From the NCBI GenBank assembly GCA_036374795.1, contig DASUTC010000041.1, positions 1 through 42,990 of the forward strand: 42,990 bases of DNA. Reading direction: 5' to 3'. The notes beneath the pieces were generated by a model. That model had not been told where the DNA came from and ran no database searches. It saw only the letters and a program-made list of their open reading frames with translations. Each line of letters starts with the position of its first letter. Positions within the stretch are counted from its first letter, which is position 1. The position numbers and the translations under genes were made by a program. Of the stretch, positions 9,450-17,099 are shown piece after piece. This DNA comes from Herpetosiphonaceae bacterium. GTDB lineage: Bacteria; Chloroflexota; Chloroflexia; Chloroflexales; Kallotenuaceae.

Positions 9450-10346
9450 TCAGGGACGAGGAGGCATCCCGGAGCCGCGACGCGCTCGCTGCGCTGCCTC
9501 GGTGAGCGCACGACCAGCCAGCACCGCCGCAACCTCTCGCCGGTAGGCCGCCGAGGCATGCATATCGCTCGGCGGGTCAAGCAGGGACGGAAGATCCGCC
9601 ACGGCTGCGCGAATCGTCTGTGCATCCGGTCGCAGATCGATCAATCGCTGCTCGATCTGCGTCGCTCGTACGGCGGTATCTCCGACACCAAAGAGTCCCA
9701 GCCGCACATCCGAGCAGCAGCCGGACGCATCCAACGTCACTACGGCAATCACCCCAACGAGCGCCAGATCGTGCTGCCGAGGTGCGACCTCTTGAACCGA
9801 CCAGCCCGTCTGATCTGGGAGATACGGCAGGCGAATTTCGGTCAAGATGTCCGTGGGTTGAAGCGCAGTGGTACACGCGGCGACGAAAAATGCATCGGGA
9901 TCGAGCTGGCGCGTGCGACCATCCGCTCCCATGACAACGAACTGCGCGTCGACGACCTTCGCCAGGGCTGGAAGCTCTGCCGCCGGGTGCCCAAGTGCTA
10001 CGCTCCCGCCGATCGTTCCACGATTGCGAATCGGAATATGTCCAACCCAGGACAACGTTTCCGCGAGCAGGGGCAAATGTTCGCGGACAGCCGGACTCTG
10101 CTCTGCGCTTCGCTGGCGGGTCATAGCGCCGATGCGAAGGCTCTGCTGGGCGGCCTGGATGTAGGCCAGCTCCGTGACGTGGTTCAGATCGATGATCACC
10201 GTGGGGCGTACCAGGCGGGCATTCATCAGCGGCATCAGGCTTTGCCCGCCTGCCATAAGCCTGGCCTCCGACCCATATTCTCTAACCAGCGCAAGCGATT
10301 CTTGGAGATTTGCTGGTGCGTAATACTCGAATGCCGACGGCTTCAT
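9450..10346 (-). CDS. coxM-like: FAD-binding medium subunit of the molybdenum hydroxylase
   Basis: This 298-aa protein begins MKPSAFEYYAP, typical of CoxM/QorM. Both FAD-contact motifs are present: AGGQS at residues 32-36 and TIGGS at 111-115. It takes electrons from the Fe-S subunit and hands them to the respiratory chain or another acceptor. The frame is open further upstream to 10394, but the ATG at 10344-10346 has GAGGAG six bases before it and starts exactly where family members start, so I use it. It is the first gene of a three-gene minus-strand operon. Confidence 0.93.
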   Translation of the reverse strand: MKPSAFEYYAPANLQESLALVREYGSEARLMAGGQSLMPLMNARLVRPTVIIDLNHVTELAYIQAAQQSLRIGAMTRQRSAEQSPAVREHLPLLAETLSWVGHIPIRNRGTIGGSVALGHPAAELPALAKVVDAQFVVMGADGRTRQLDPDAFFVAACTTALQPTDILTEIRLPYLPDQTGWSVQEVAPRQHDLALVGVIAVVTLDASGCCSDVRLGLFGVGDTAVRATQIEQRLIDLRPDAQTIRAAVADLPSLLDPPSDMHASAAYRREVAAVLAGRALTEAAQRARRGSGMPPRP

Positions 10347-10416
10347 GCGCGATCTCCTCACATGCACCGGTGAGACGGAACAGGACCACGGCAAGGCACC
10401 TGATGTGCGCAGCTAC

Positions 10417-10446
10417 ATTCTAGCACAGCGAGACACCATCAATCCA
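10417..10446 (-). promoter_or_regulatory. Possible promoter of the molybdenum hydroxylase operon
   Basis: Read on the minus strand, TGGATT (10446-10441) is followed after 18 bases by TAGAAT (10422-10417), about 70 bases upstream of the FAD-subunit start. The -10 is a good match and the -35 is weak. Confidence 0.35.
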
Positions 10447-10543
10447 GCCGCGTGTGTACCAACGAGCCTGTACAGGCGCCGTCGCCCGGCGTCCGCGCCG
10501 CACGTGTGGGAGTAGGGCCATGCGCCGCCGGGCTTCACCCGCC

Positions 10544-10738
10544 TTAAGCCGTTGCCTCTTCTGCCGTCGCCGACAGCTCGTGCAGCAGCTTCCCGATCAA
10601 GACCTCGCGCTCCTGAAGCTGTGCCCGAAAGCTGCGCGTATCGGTCGCACGAATCTCGCTCCGGAGATCCGTGAGATACGTGGTGAGCACCAGGCGGAGC
10701 TGCGCTGCTTCTTCTGGGGTCAGCGTGAGCGTTACCAT
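10544..10738 (-). CDS. Small orphan protein, mostly helical (64 aa)
   Basis: I cannot name a function. The 64-residue product starts MVTLTLTPEEAAQLRLVL and is predicted by eye to be two amphipathic helices, rich in Leu, Arg and Glu, with a C-terminal Ala/Glu tail. There is no signal peptide, membrane segment or cysteine. The ribosome site is very strong (GAGGAGGTG, 6 bases before the ATG), which argues for a real gene despite the size. I have the impression that similar 60-70 aa proteins with the LTPEEA opening are common in Chloroflexota; this is from memory. It is oriented like the hydroxylase operon downstream but separated from it by about 200 bases. Confidence 0.75.
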   Translation of the reverse strand: MVTLTLTPEEAAQLRLVLTTYLTDLRSEIRATDTRSFRAQLQEREVLIGKLLHELSATAEEATA

Positions 10739-11172
10739 CTCTGCACCTCCTCGTCGTTAACGAGATCAGCATATCGTAGGCCGCGGGCTGTCGTCGTTCA
10801 TCACGCGCAGCGATCAGACCGGCAACGCTGGCGATCCGTCTTCCTCTGGACCGAGCTCGCGGGTTTCGGCACACGTAGCTTCATCGACCAACGCCAACGC
10901 CGCAGGGCTGGCATATAAGCGCGCTGGCGATCCATTGCACGTGCCGGGGCTGAAGTCTGGTCGCTGAGCTTCTCTCCCACACCTGCCAGGTCGATGTTTG
11001 GTATGATAGTCCAACACTCGCGACGATCCGCCCATGACGATGAAGGCGTGCATCCTGACCACAACGCACGCCTCCATCCGATGGGTACGGTTCCACTCAG
11101 GAAGGAGGCGGCGGCTTCGCCCGGAGGGCGCCCGCTACCGCATGGGGCTGGGATTTCCACCGCCGATGTTGT
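10739..11172. other. 434-base intergenic region between divergent genes
   Basis: No convincing gene. It must hold the promoters of the 64-aa gene (minus) and the peptidase gene (plus). TATGAT at 11002-11007 is a possible -10 without a clear -35. A perfect 7-base inverted repeat, GGCGTGC (11045-11051) and GCACGCC (11066-11072), lies about 100 bases before the peptidase start and could form a leader hairpin or an operator. A plus-strand frame opening at 11034 runs into the peptidase gene in another frame and is probably not real. Confidence 0.5.
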
Positions 11173-13287
11173 ATGAAGAAGCTGAACCTGGACATGCCCG
11201 CGACGCGACGCGATCCGGAGAGCGGCTATACGCTGCACGGTCGGCGGTTCGACGATCCGTACGCCTGGCTGGAGCGGCTCGACGACGCAGAAACGCAGGC
11301 ATGGATCGCCGCGCAGGAAGCCGTCACGCACGCTGTGCTACGCACGGTGCCGGGACGCGACTGGCTGCGGGCAGCGGTCGCTCGCTCGGCGCGTCAGGCG
11401 CGGCTGTCGCCGCCGATCCGCAGCGGGCCGCACGGACGCGAGTTCCTCTGGCAGGCGGATGCCAGCGACGAGAAGCTGAAGCTCATGCTGCGGCGCGCCC
11501 CTGCGGCACCGCTTGAGACGGTGCTCGACCCCAACACCTGGGCGAGCGACAAGGCGCTGGTGTTCGCCGTGCCGTCTCCCGACGGCGCGCTGGTCGCGTT
11601 CGGGAAGTCCGTCGGCAGCACCCACGACGCGGTGATTCAGGTGCTCGATGTCGAGACGGGGCGGCTGCTGCGCGACCGGCCACGCGGTACGAGCCACACG
11701 TCGCTGACGTGGCGGCCCGACGCATCGGGGTTTTTCTATGCGGCGTGTCCCGATCCCGGCGAGGTGCCTCCGGGCGACGAGGCCCACTGGAACGCGATCT
11801 ACGAGCACCGGCTCGGTTCGGACGCGCCAGCTCGCCGGATCTTCGGCGACGACCGTGTGAAGGAGTACTGGTGCTCCGTCAGCATCAGCGAGTGCGGACG
11901 CTTCGCCGTGCTGTACATGTGGGACTTCGTACACGCCAACGTCGTCTATCTGCTGCGCCTCGCCGACGACACGCTGGTGCCCGTGGCTCCCGCGATGCGC
12001 TCGATCAATCAGGTGCAGGTGATCGGCGAGTCGCTGCTCATCCATACCGACCTTGACGCGCCGCGTGGCCGTGCCTGCGTCGCGTCGCTCGCGGCACCGA
12101 CGGAGTGGCGGACGCTCATTCCCGAAAGCGCGGACACGCTTCAGACAGTTGTCGGCGTCGGCGGGCGGCTCTACGCGGTCTACTCACATGCGGCGGCGCA
12201 CCGTGTGCGCATCCACGCCGAGGACGGCGTCTATCTCCGCGACCTTGAGCTGCCGATGCTCGGCTCAGTGAATCGCAACGATGGATCAGGCATCATCAGC
12301 GGCGTTAGCGGCGCCTGGGGCGGCGATGACGTGTGGGTGAGCTTCGAGTCGTACGTGCAGCCACGCTCCGTGTATCGGTATGACTACGCCGCGAATCGCC
12401 TCTCACCATACGACGTGCCTGACGTTGGGATCGACCCAGCCGCGTACGTGACGAGCCAGGTCTGGTACGAGTCGCTCGACGGGACGCCCGTATCAATGTT
12501 CATCATCCACCGCAACGACCTGCCGCGCGACGGGTGCCAGCCCGTGCGTCTGAGCGGCTATGGAGGCTTCAACATCTCCGTTGAGCCGCGCTTTTCGGCG
12601 CTCAACGCCGCCTGGCTGAAGCTCGGCGGCGTACTGGCCTTCGCCAACGTGCGCGGCGGCGGCGAATACGGTCGCGCCTGGCACGAGGCGGCACGCGCCA
12701 CACGGCGGCAGAACGCCTTCGACGATTATATCGCCGCAGCGCGCTGGCTCGTCGCGGCGGGCTACACAACGGCCTCCAGGCTCGCCTCGCGCGGCAACAG
12801 CAACGGCGGTCTGCTTGTCGCCGTCACCGCCATGCAAGCGCCCGAAGCCTTCGGAGCCGTGTTGTGCCGCGCGCCCACCCTCGATATGCTGCGCTTTCCA
12901 CGATTCGGCCACATGAGCTCGGCGATCGTCGAATACGGCTCGCCCGACGATCCCGTCGAGGGCAGGTATCTCGCCGACTACTCGCCGTATCACAACGTGC
13001 GAGCCGATCGCCGCTATCCCGTGATGATGTTCGTGTCGGCGTTGAACGACCGCGTCGCGCCGCCCTACGATCCGCTCAAGATGGTTGCCAGGCTCCAGGC
13101 CGACGCCAAGCAGGGCGGACCCTATCTCCTGCTGCCGCTCCGAGACACAGGGCACGGCGGCGGCACCTCGCTGACGGCGCTCATCGAGCAGGACGTCGAC
13201 GAGCTGAGCTTTTACTGCTTGGCGCTCGATGTCGCGCCACCCGCGCCGGACGAGGCCAGCCGCGCACCGTCGGCGGACGCGCAGTGA
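11173..13287 (+). CDS. Prolyl oligopeptidase, S9 family
   Basis: This 704-aa protein has the two-part S9A layout: an N-terminal beta-propeller (about residues 60-400) and a C-terminal alpha/beta hydrolase. The catalytic triad is readable: Ser543 in GNSNGG, Asp626 in ALNDRVAPP and His661 in TGHGGG. The conserved segments YGGFNIS and NVRGGGEYG are also present. It would cleave short peptides after proline. There is no signal peptide, so it is cytoplasmic. The ATG at 11173 has no clear Shine-Dalgarno sequence, but the frame closes upstream and the N-terminus matches the family (DPYAWLE). It is followed by a hairpin near 13366 and stands alone, with no partner genes. Confidence 0.96.
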   Translation: MKKLNLDMPATRRDPESGYTLHGRRFDDPYAWLERLDDAETQAWIAAQEAVTHAVLRTVPGRDWLRAAVARSARQARLSPPIRSGPHGREFLWQADASDEKLKLMLRRAPAAPLETVLDPNTWASDKALVFAVPSPDGALVAFGKSVGSTHDAVIQVLDVETGRLLRDRPRGTSHTSLTWRPDASGFFYAACPDPGEVPPGDEAHWNAIYEHRLGSDAPARRIFGDDRVKEYWCSVSISECGRFAVLYMWDFVHANVVYLLRLADDTLVPVAPAMRSINQVQVIGESLLIHTDLDAPRGRACVASLAAPTEWRTLIPESADTLQTVVGVGGRLYAVYSHAAAHRVRIHAEDGVYLRDLELPMLGSVNRNDGSGIISGVSGAWGGDDVWVSFESYVQPRSVYRYDYAANRLSPYDVPDVGIDPAAYVTSQVWYESLDGTPVSMFIIHRNDLPRDGCQPVRLSGYGGFNISVEPRFSALNAAWLKLGGVLAFANVRGGGEYGRAWHEAARATRRQNAFDDYIAAARWLVAAGYTTASRLASRGNSNGGLLVAVTAMQAPEAFGAVLCRAPTLDMLRFPRFGHMSSAIVEYGSPDDPVEGRYLADYSPYHNVRADRRYPVMMFVSALNDRVAPPYDPLKMVARLQADAKQGGPYLLLPLRDTGHGGGTSLTALIEQDVDELSFYCLALDVAPPAPDEASRAPSADAQ

Positions 13288-13365
13288 GCCAGGGAGCGCG
13301 GCGGCAGCGCTGTCGACAGACGGAACCGTCGCGCTCAAGCCACGGCTCCGTGTGCTGGCTGTGGA

Positions 13366-13404
13366 CAGCCCGATCTCGCTGATGTTAACGGTGAGATCGG
13401 GCTG
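13366..13404. terminator. 12-bp perfect hairpin downstream of the peptidase gene
   Basis: CAGCCCGATCTC (13366-13377) pairs perfectly with GAGATCGGGCTG (13393-13404) across a 15-base loop, 79 bases past the stop codon. There is no T-run after it, so it is either a factor-assisted terminator, an mRNA 3'-end stabiliser or an operator-like palindrome. Confidence 0.5.
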
Positions 13405-14116
13405 CGGTCATGACGCCTGTGGCGTCGGTCCTCCGGGCACAGCCGCACGACCGCGTGCTCTCGCCGTGCGTATTATGACAAGCTATGACCGCGTGTGCTC
13501 GCTCAAGCTTCTTTCGGATTCTCGCTCTCATCTCATAGGCTGCCAGGCAACGGGTCGTGGCCGTGATTCGGGTACGCTGCCTCTTCGCACCCAAACCGCC
13601 TCCGCCCCTCGTGTCCGCCGACGCGAGCCGTGAAACCACCATCCCGCGCGCATCTTCCCCTTCCGCGTGCGCAGATGTCGTCCGGCGTGACAGGCTGATG
13701 CCGGAAAGAAGTATAGGCGTCCTCGCACGCCGTGGATTGGCTCGGCCACGCCGCTCCCCGAAACCGGCGTGCCGTCACGGAAGCGCATCCACGGCATTCT
13801 GATGCCGTAGACAGGCGAGCCATGAGGCCCGACGCCTCGGATGCGCCATGTCGTTTTTTCGCAAGTCGCTTGATTCCGGCCCTGCGCCGACAGCGACGCG
13901 CTGCCCGTGAACTTGTGCAGATCGTACAAATCAGAAGCGGGTACATTTATATCGTCTGGCTATTGCCAACCAGCCGTCGACGCCGTAGGCTACTCCCACA
14001 ACTCGTTGACGGACCCCTGATGGACGATCCTCGGCACTGCCTCGCGCGAGACGCCATCACTTCCCCTTGCGGATGCATGACGCATCCGTGCGCTTTCGTC
14101 AATCATCGGAACCAGC

Positions 14117-14161
14117 CTGCTACGACAGCTTCTGCTACGACAGCCTCTGCTATGACAGCCG
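14117..14161 (+). repeat. Three tandem 15-base repeats
   Basis: CTGCTACGACAGCTT (14117-14131), CTGCTACGACAGCCT (14132-14146) and CTGCTATGACAGCCG (14147-14161) follow one another without gaps. They lie about 140-190 bases upstream of the first gene of the nitrate cluster. Spacing of 15 bases could suit repeated regulator binding, or it may be simple slippage. Confidence 0.7.
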
Positions 14162-14303
14162 AACGCACCGCTGCTGCTCCACATCGTCGGTACTACGCAC
14201 TGCCGCACTGATCGCTGCGCGCCAGACGCGCCGCTGCATGATGTCAGCGCTCCGCGTCGGTTCCGCGCCGCTGCTATGGGCACGACATCAGAGGAGGTTT
14301 GTG

Positions 14304-14654
14304 ATGGGAGTATTTGTCAGCGAGGGCGTCCCACGGCTGCTTCAAGCGATCGTCACGTTTGAAGGGCGCGGGCTGCGCGTGCCGCAGGCGCTCGATCTGC
14401 GCTACACGGTGCCGACCGGCAAGACATCGGGCATGTTCTATTTTCGGGGCGGCAGCACCGTCAGCGGCATGGTCAATGTCGCCGTGCTGCGCGACGGCCA
14501 GCCGATGCGCTACTTTCCGATCGCCGCCGATAGCACCGTCCACGTATCGCTGGCAATCGTCGAGGACCTGCCCGCTGGCACGCGGATCGAGATCTGCGCA
14601 GCCGGTGAGGGATCAGGCCTGTTGATCCTCGACATCGGCTTTCTCGAAGTCTAG
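14304..14654 (+). CDS. Orphan beta-rich protein of the nitrate cluster (116 aa)
   Basis: No function assigned. The product (MGVFVSEGVPRLLQAIV at its start) alternates hydrophobic and polar residues in a way that suggests an all-beta fold. It has no signal peptide, no membrane helix and only one cysteine. The frame is open back to 14067, but the ATG at 14304 has GAGGAGG six bases upstream, so this start is preferred (a GTG directly before it is possible). It ends seven bases before the AraC-type regulator gene and is codirectional with the nitrate genes, so it is probably cotranscribed and may act in sensing or enzyme assembly; that is inference from position only. Confidence 0.8.
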   Translation: MGVFVSEGVPRLLQAIVTFEGRGLRVPQALDLRYTVPTGKTSGMFYFRGGSTVSGMVNVAVLRDGQPMRYFPIAADSTVHVSLAIVEDLPAGTRIEICAAGEGSGLLILDIGFLEV

Positions 14655-14661
14655 CGGAGCG

Positions 14662-15564
14662 ATGAGCGTGGCGCGTTTTCACAACATCGAGCATCAGGTC
14701 GTCGTCGAGACGCTGACGCACGCGAACGGCCTGGCCGTCGAGCGGGTGCGACGCTTCGACCACACCACCGCGCTGCCGACGTACGAGCGCTGGTCAGGCT
14801 GGGCATTTCGGATCATGCTCGGCGGGACACGTTATGTCGAGCATGACGCCCAGGTGTACACGCTTGCGCCCAGCTCGATCCTCTGGCAGAGCCCACTTGA
14901 TCATCCCGTGCGGCTGCGCGCGCTGCCTGGCACGAGCGCCGACCACCTCGTGGTGCGATGGAGCGACCGGGGCTGGCGGCGCTGGCTCTCGATGCAGCCC
15001 GGCTTCGCGCAGCGCCACGAGACGCTGATGATGCGCCGCCCGGTCGTGGCGCTTGGCGTCGCGCCGCCGCAAGTGCTGCTCGTCATCCGCGATCTGCTGG
15101 CGCTCAACGAGGCGCTCCGACCGTCGGCATACGCGATGCAGCAGCACGCCGCCCTGCTGCTGCATCTGCTCGGCGGCCTCCACTTCGACCGGCACCCGCA
15201 CGCCGCACCGCCTGAGCAGCGCCGACGGGTCGAGGCGGCCCAGGCGTACCTGGCGCGCGACCTGTCGCAGCCGCCGAGCCTGATCGAGCTGGCGTCCGCG
15301 CTCAACGTGAGTCCGCGCCAGCTTCAACGCGATTTTGTCACCTGCACCGGCCTCACACCGCGACGCTATCTCAACATTATGCGGCTCAGCGAGGCCAACG
15401 CGCTGCTGTCCGAAACCAACCTGCCGATCGCGACGATCGCGGCACGGCTTGGCTATGTCAGCCAGACCCATTTCAGCACTGCATTTCGCCAGGTGTACCA
15501 GTGCAGCCCGCGCCAGCTTCGCGCGGCAATGCATGGACAGGTTGGCGAAGAAGCGGACGAATAG
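14662..15564 (+). CDS. AraC/XylS-family transcriptional regulator
   Basis: This 300-aa protein has an N-terminal ligand or dimerisation region (about residues 1-180, cupin-like by pattern) and a C-terminal pair of helix-turn-helix motifs (about 188-295). The first HTH is in SLIELASALNVSPRQLQRDF and the second in IATIAARLGYVSQTHFSTAF, followed by the usual SPRQLR ending. It starts seven bases after the 116-aa orphan gene, behind a GCGGAG ribosome site, and ends 25 bases before the nitrite reductase gene. Position suggests it activates the nitrate assimilation genes downstream, perhaps in response to nitrate or nitrite; the ligand is not visible in the sequence. AraC-type control of nitrate assimilation is less usual than NtcA, NtrC or LysR-type control. 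Confidence 0.92.
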   Translation: MSVARFHNIEHQVVVETLTHANGLAVERVRRFDHTTALPTYERWSGWAFRIMLGGTRYVEHDAQVYTLAPSSILWQSPLDHPVRLRALPGTSADHLVVRWSDRGWRRWLSMQPGFAQRHETLMMRRPVVALGVAPPQVLLVIRDLLALNEALRPSAYAMQQHAALLLHLLGGLHFDRHPHAAPPEQRRRVEAAQAYLARDLSQPPSLIELASALNVSPRQLQRDFVTCTGLTPRRYLNIMRLSEANALLSETNLPIATIAARLGYVSQTHFSTAFRQVYQCSPRQLRAAMHGQVGEEADE

Positions 15565-15589
15565 ACATGACCTGGAGGAGGAACCCGTG

Positions 15590-17095
15590 ATGAGTCAGAC
15601 ACCGATCGAACAGATAAAGGCGGCCAAAGACGGCCTCGCGGTCTTGCCCGACATCTACCGCTATGCCCGCGAAGGCTTCGCCGCGATTCCGGCAGACGAT
15701 CTGGAGCGCATGAAGTGGTACGGCCTGTTCCATCGCAAGCAGACGCCCGGCTACTTTATGATGCGCCTTCGCCTGCCAAACGGCATCGTCTCCAGCGCGC
15801 AGCTACGGACCCTGGCCGGTATCGCCCGCGATGTTGGACGCGGCAGCATCGATCTGACGACGCGCCAGAACGTGCAGCTCCGCTGGATCGAGATCGAGCA
15901 TGTGCCGGAGATCTTTGAGCGGCTGCACCAGGCTGGCATCAGCGCGCAGCAGACGGGCCTGGATAACTACCGCAACGTGATGGGCTGTCCGCTGGCGGGG
16001 CTGCATGAGGCTGAGGTCTTCGACGCCGCGCCGATCGCCCGCGCCGTCTCGCTCGCGCTGCTGGGACGCGAGTTCAGCAATCTTCCGCGCAAGTTCAACA
16101 TGTCGATCAGCGGTTGCCGCCACGACTGTGCGCACAGCCGCTCCAACGACATCGGCCTGACGCCTGCGGTCACGCACCGCAGCGGCTTTGAGGTGCGCGG
16201 CTTCAACATCAGTCTGGGCGGCGCGCTCGGCGGCACCTGGCCGCAGCTCGGCCAGCCCATCGATGTGTTTCTGCGTCCCGAACAGGCGCTGCCGTTCTGC
16301 CGCGCCGTGCTGAGCGTGTTCCGCGATCACGGCAGCCGCGAAAAGCGAACCGAGGCGCGGCTCAAGTGGCTGATCCACGAGTGGGGCAAGGAGCGCTTCC
16401 TCGCCGAGGTCGGGCGTGCGTTTGGGCAGCCGTTCGAGCCTGCGGGCGAGTCGCTGCTGATCGAGCACAACGGCGATCATATCGGCGTGCAGCCACAGCG
16501 CGACCCCGGCTTCTTCGCCGTGGGATTGCTGGTGCCGGTGGGCCGTACCAACGCCGAGCAGATCGACGAGCTGGCCGATCTTGCCGAGATGTACGGCACC
16601 GGCGAGGTCCGGCTCACCGCCGATCAGAACGTGATCATCCCCCATGTGCATGAGTCGATCCTGGAGCGTCTGCTGCAAGAGCCGCTGCTGACCGCCTGGC
16701 TGGTCGATCCGCCCGGCGCGCTGCGCGGCCTGTCGAGCTGCACCGGCAAGGACTTTTGCCATTTCGCGCTCAACGATACCAAGGGCCTGGCGCTCCAGAT
16801 CGCGCAAGAGCTGGCGGCGCTCTGCCCTGGCCGCGAGCGTATCGACATCAAGGTTTCAGGCTGCGTCCATGCGTGCGGACAGCATCACATCGGGCAGATC
16901 GGCTTGCAGGCGCAGCGCATCCGCCAGGAAGACGGCACGATCGTCGACGGCTTCGATCTCTTCGTCGGCGGTGGTCACGATCGCCTGGCCGAGCTGCACG
17001 AGCGCAAGGTTCCCGCCGATCAGGTGGCCCGGCGCATCGCCGAGGAGCTGGCACAGATGGAACCGGATGAGCTGGCGCTGGTCGCCGAGGTGTGA
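15590..17095 (+). CDS. nirA: Assimilatory ferredoxin-type nitrite reductase (siroheme, 4Fe-4S)
   Basis: This 501-aa protein reduces nitrite to ammonium with six electrons, usually from ferredoxin. The siroheme/[4Fe-4S] cysteines are present with correct spacing: Cys384 and Cys390 (CTGKDFC), Cys425 and Cys429 (CVHAC). The two-fold nitrite/sulfite reductase repeat is visible: DLTTRQNVQLRW in the first half and the equivalent RLTADQNVIIP in the second. The frame is open to 15335, but that part overlaps the regulator gene; the ATG at 15590 has GGAGGA about 9 bases upstream and fits the family N-terminus. The next gene, nitrate reductase, begins four bases after the stop. Sulfite reductase is the alternative, but the neighbours favour nitrite. 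Confidence 0.94.
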   Translation: MSQTPIEQIKAAKDGLAVLPDIYRYAREGFAAIPADDLERMKWYGLFHRKQTPGYFMMRLRLPNGIVSSAQLRTLAGIARDVGRGSIDLTTRQNVQLRWIEIEHVPEIFERLHQAGISAQQTGLDNYRNVMGCPLAGLHEAEVFDAAPIARAVSLALLGREFSNLPRKFNMSISGCRHDCAHSRSNDIGLTPAVTHRSGFEVRGFNISLGGALGGTWPQLGQPIDVFLRPEQALPFCRAVLSVFRDHGSREKRTEARLKWLIHEWGKERFLAEVGRAFGQPFEPAGESLLIEHNGDHIGVQPQRDPGFFAVGLLVPVGRTNAEQIDELADLAEMYGTGEVRLTADQNVIIPHVHESILERLLQEPLLTAWLVDPPGALRGLSSCTGKDFCHFALNDTKGLALQIAQELAALCPGRERIDIKVSGCVHACGQHHIGQIGLQAQRIRQEDGTIVDGFDLFVGGGHDRLAELHERKVPADQVARRIAEELAQMEPDELALVAEV

Positions 17096-17099
17096 GGCT

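Larger units (their letters stand above)
13288..14303. other. About 1 kb without a supported gene
   Basis: Between the peptidase and the nitrate cluster several overlapping frames are open on both strands (for example minus-strand frames between 13528 and 13946), but none has a ribosome site, a recognisable family or consistent coding character. The region contains a 12-base perfect inverted repeat (13366-13404) and a triple 15-base repeat (14117-14161). It probably includes the promoter of the nitrate cluster near its right end; I could not pick a convincing -35/-10 pair. Confidence 0.5.

Noticed and set aside
11034-11516. Possible small gene starting before the prolyl oligopeptidase
   Set aside because: No ribosome site, and most of it overlaps the peptidase in another frame with Arg/Ala-rich shadow composition.
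13528-13946. Two overlapping minus-strand frames of over 130 codons
   Set aside because: Neither has a ribosome site or recognisable motif, and they overlap each other in different frames.
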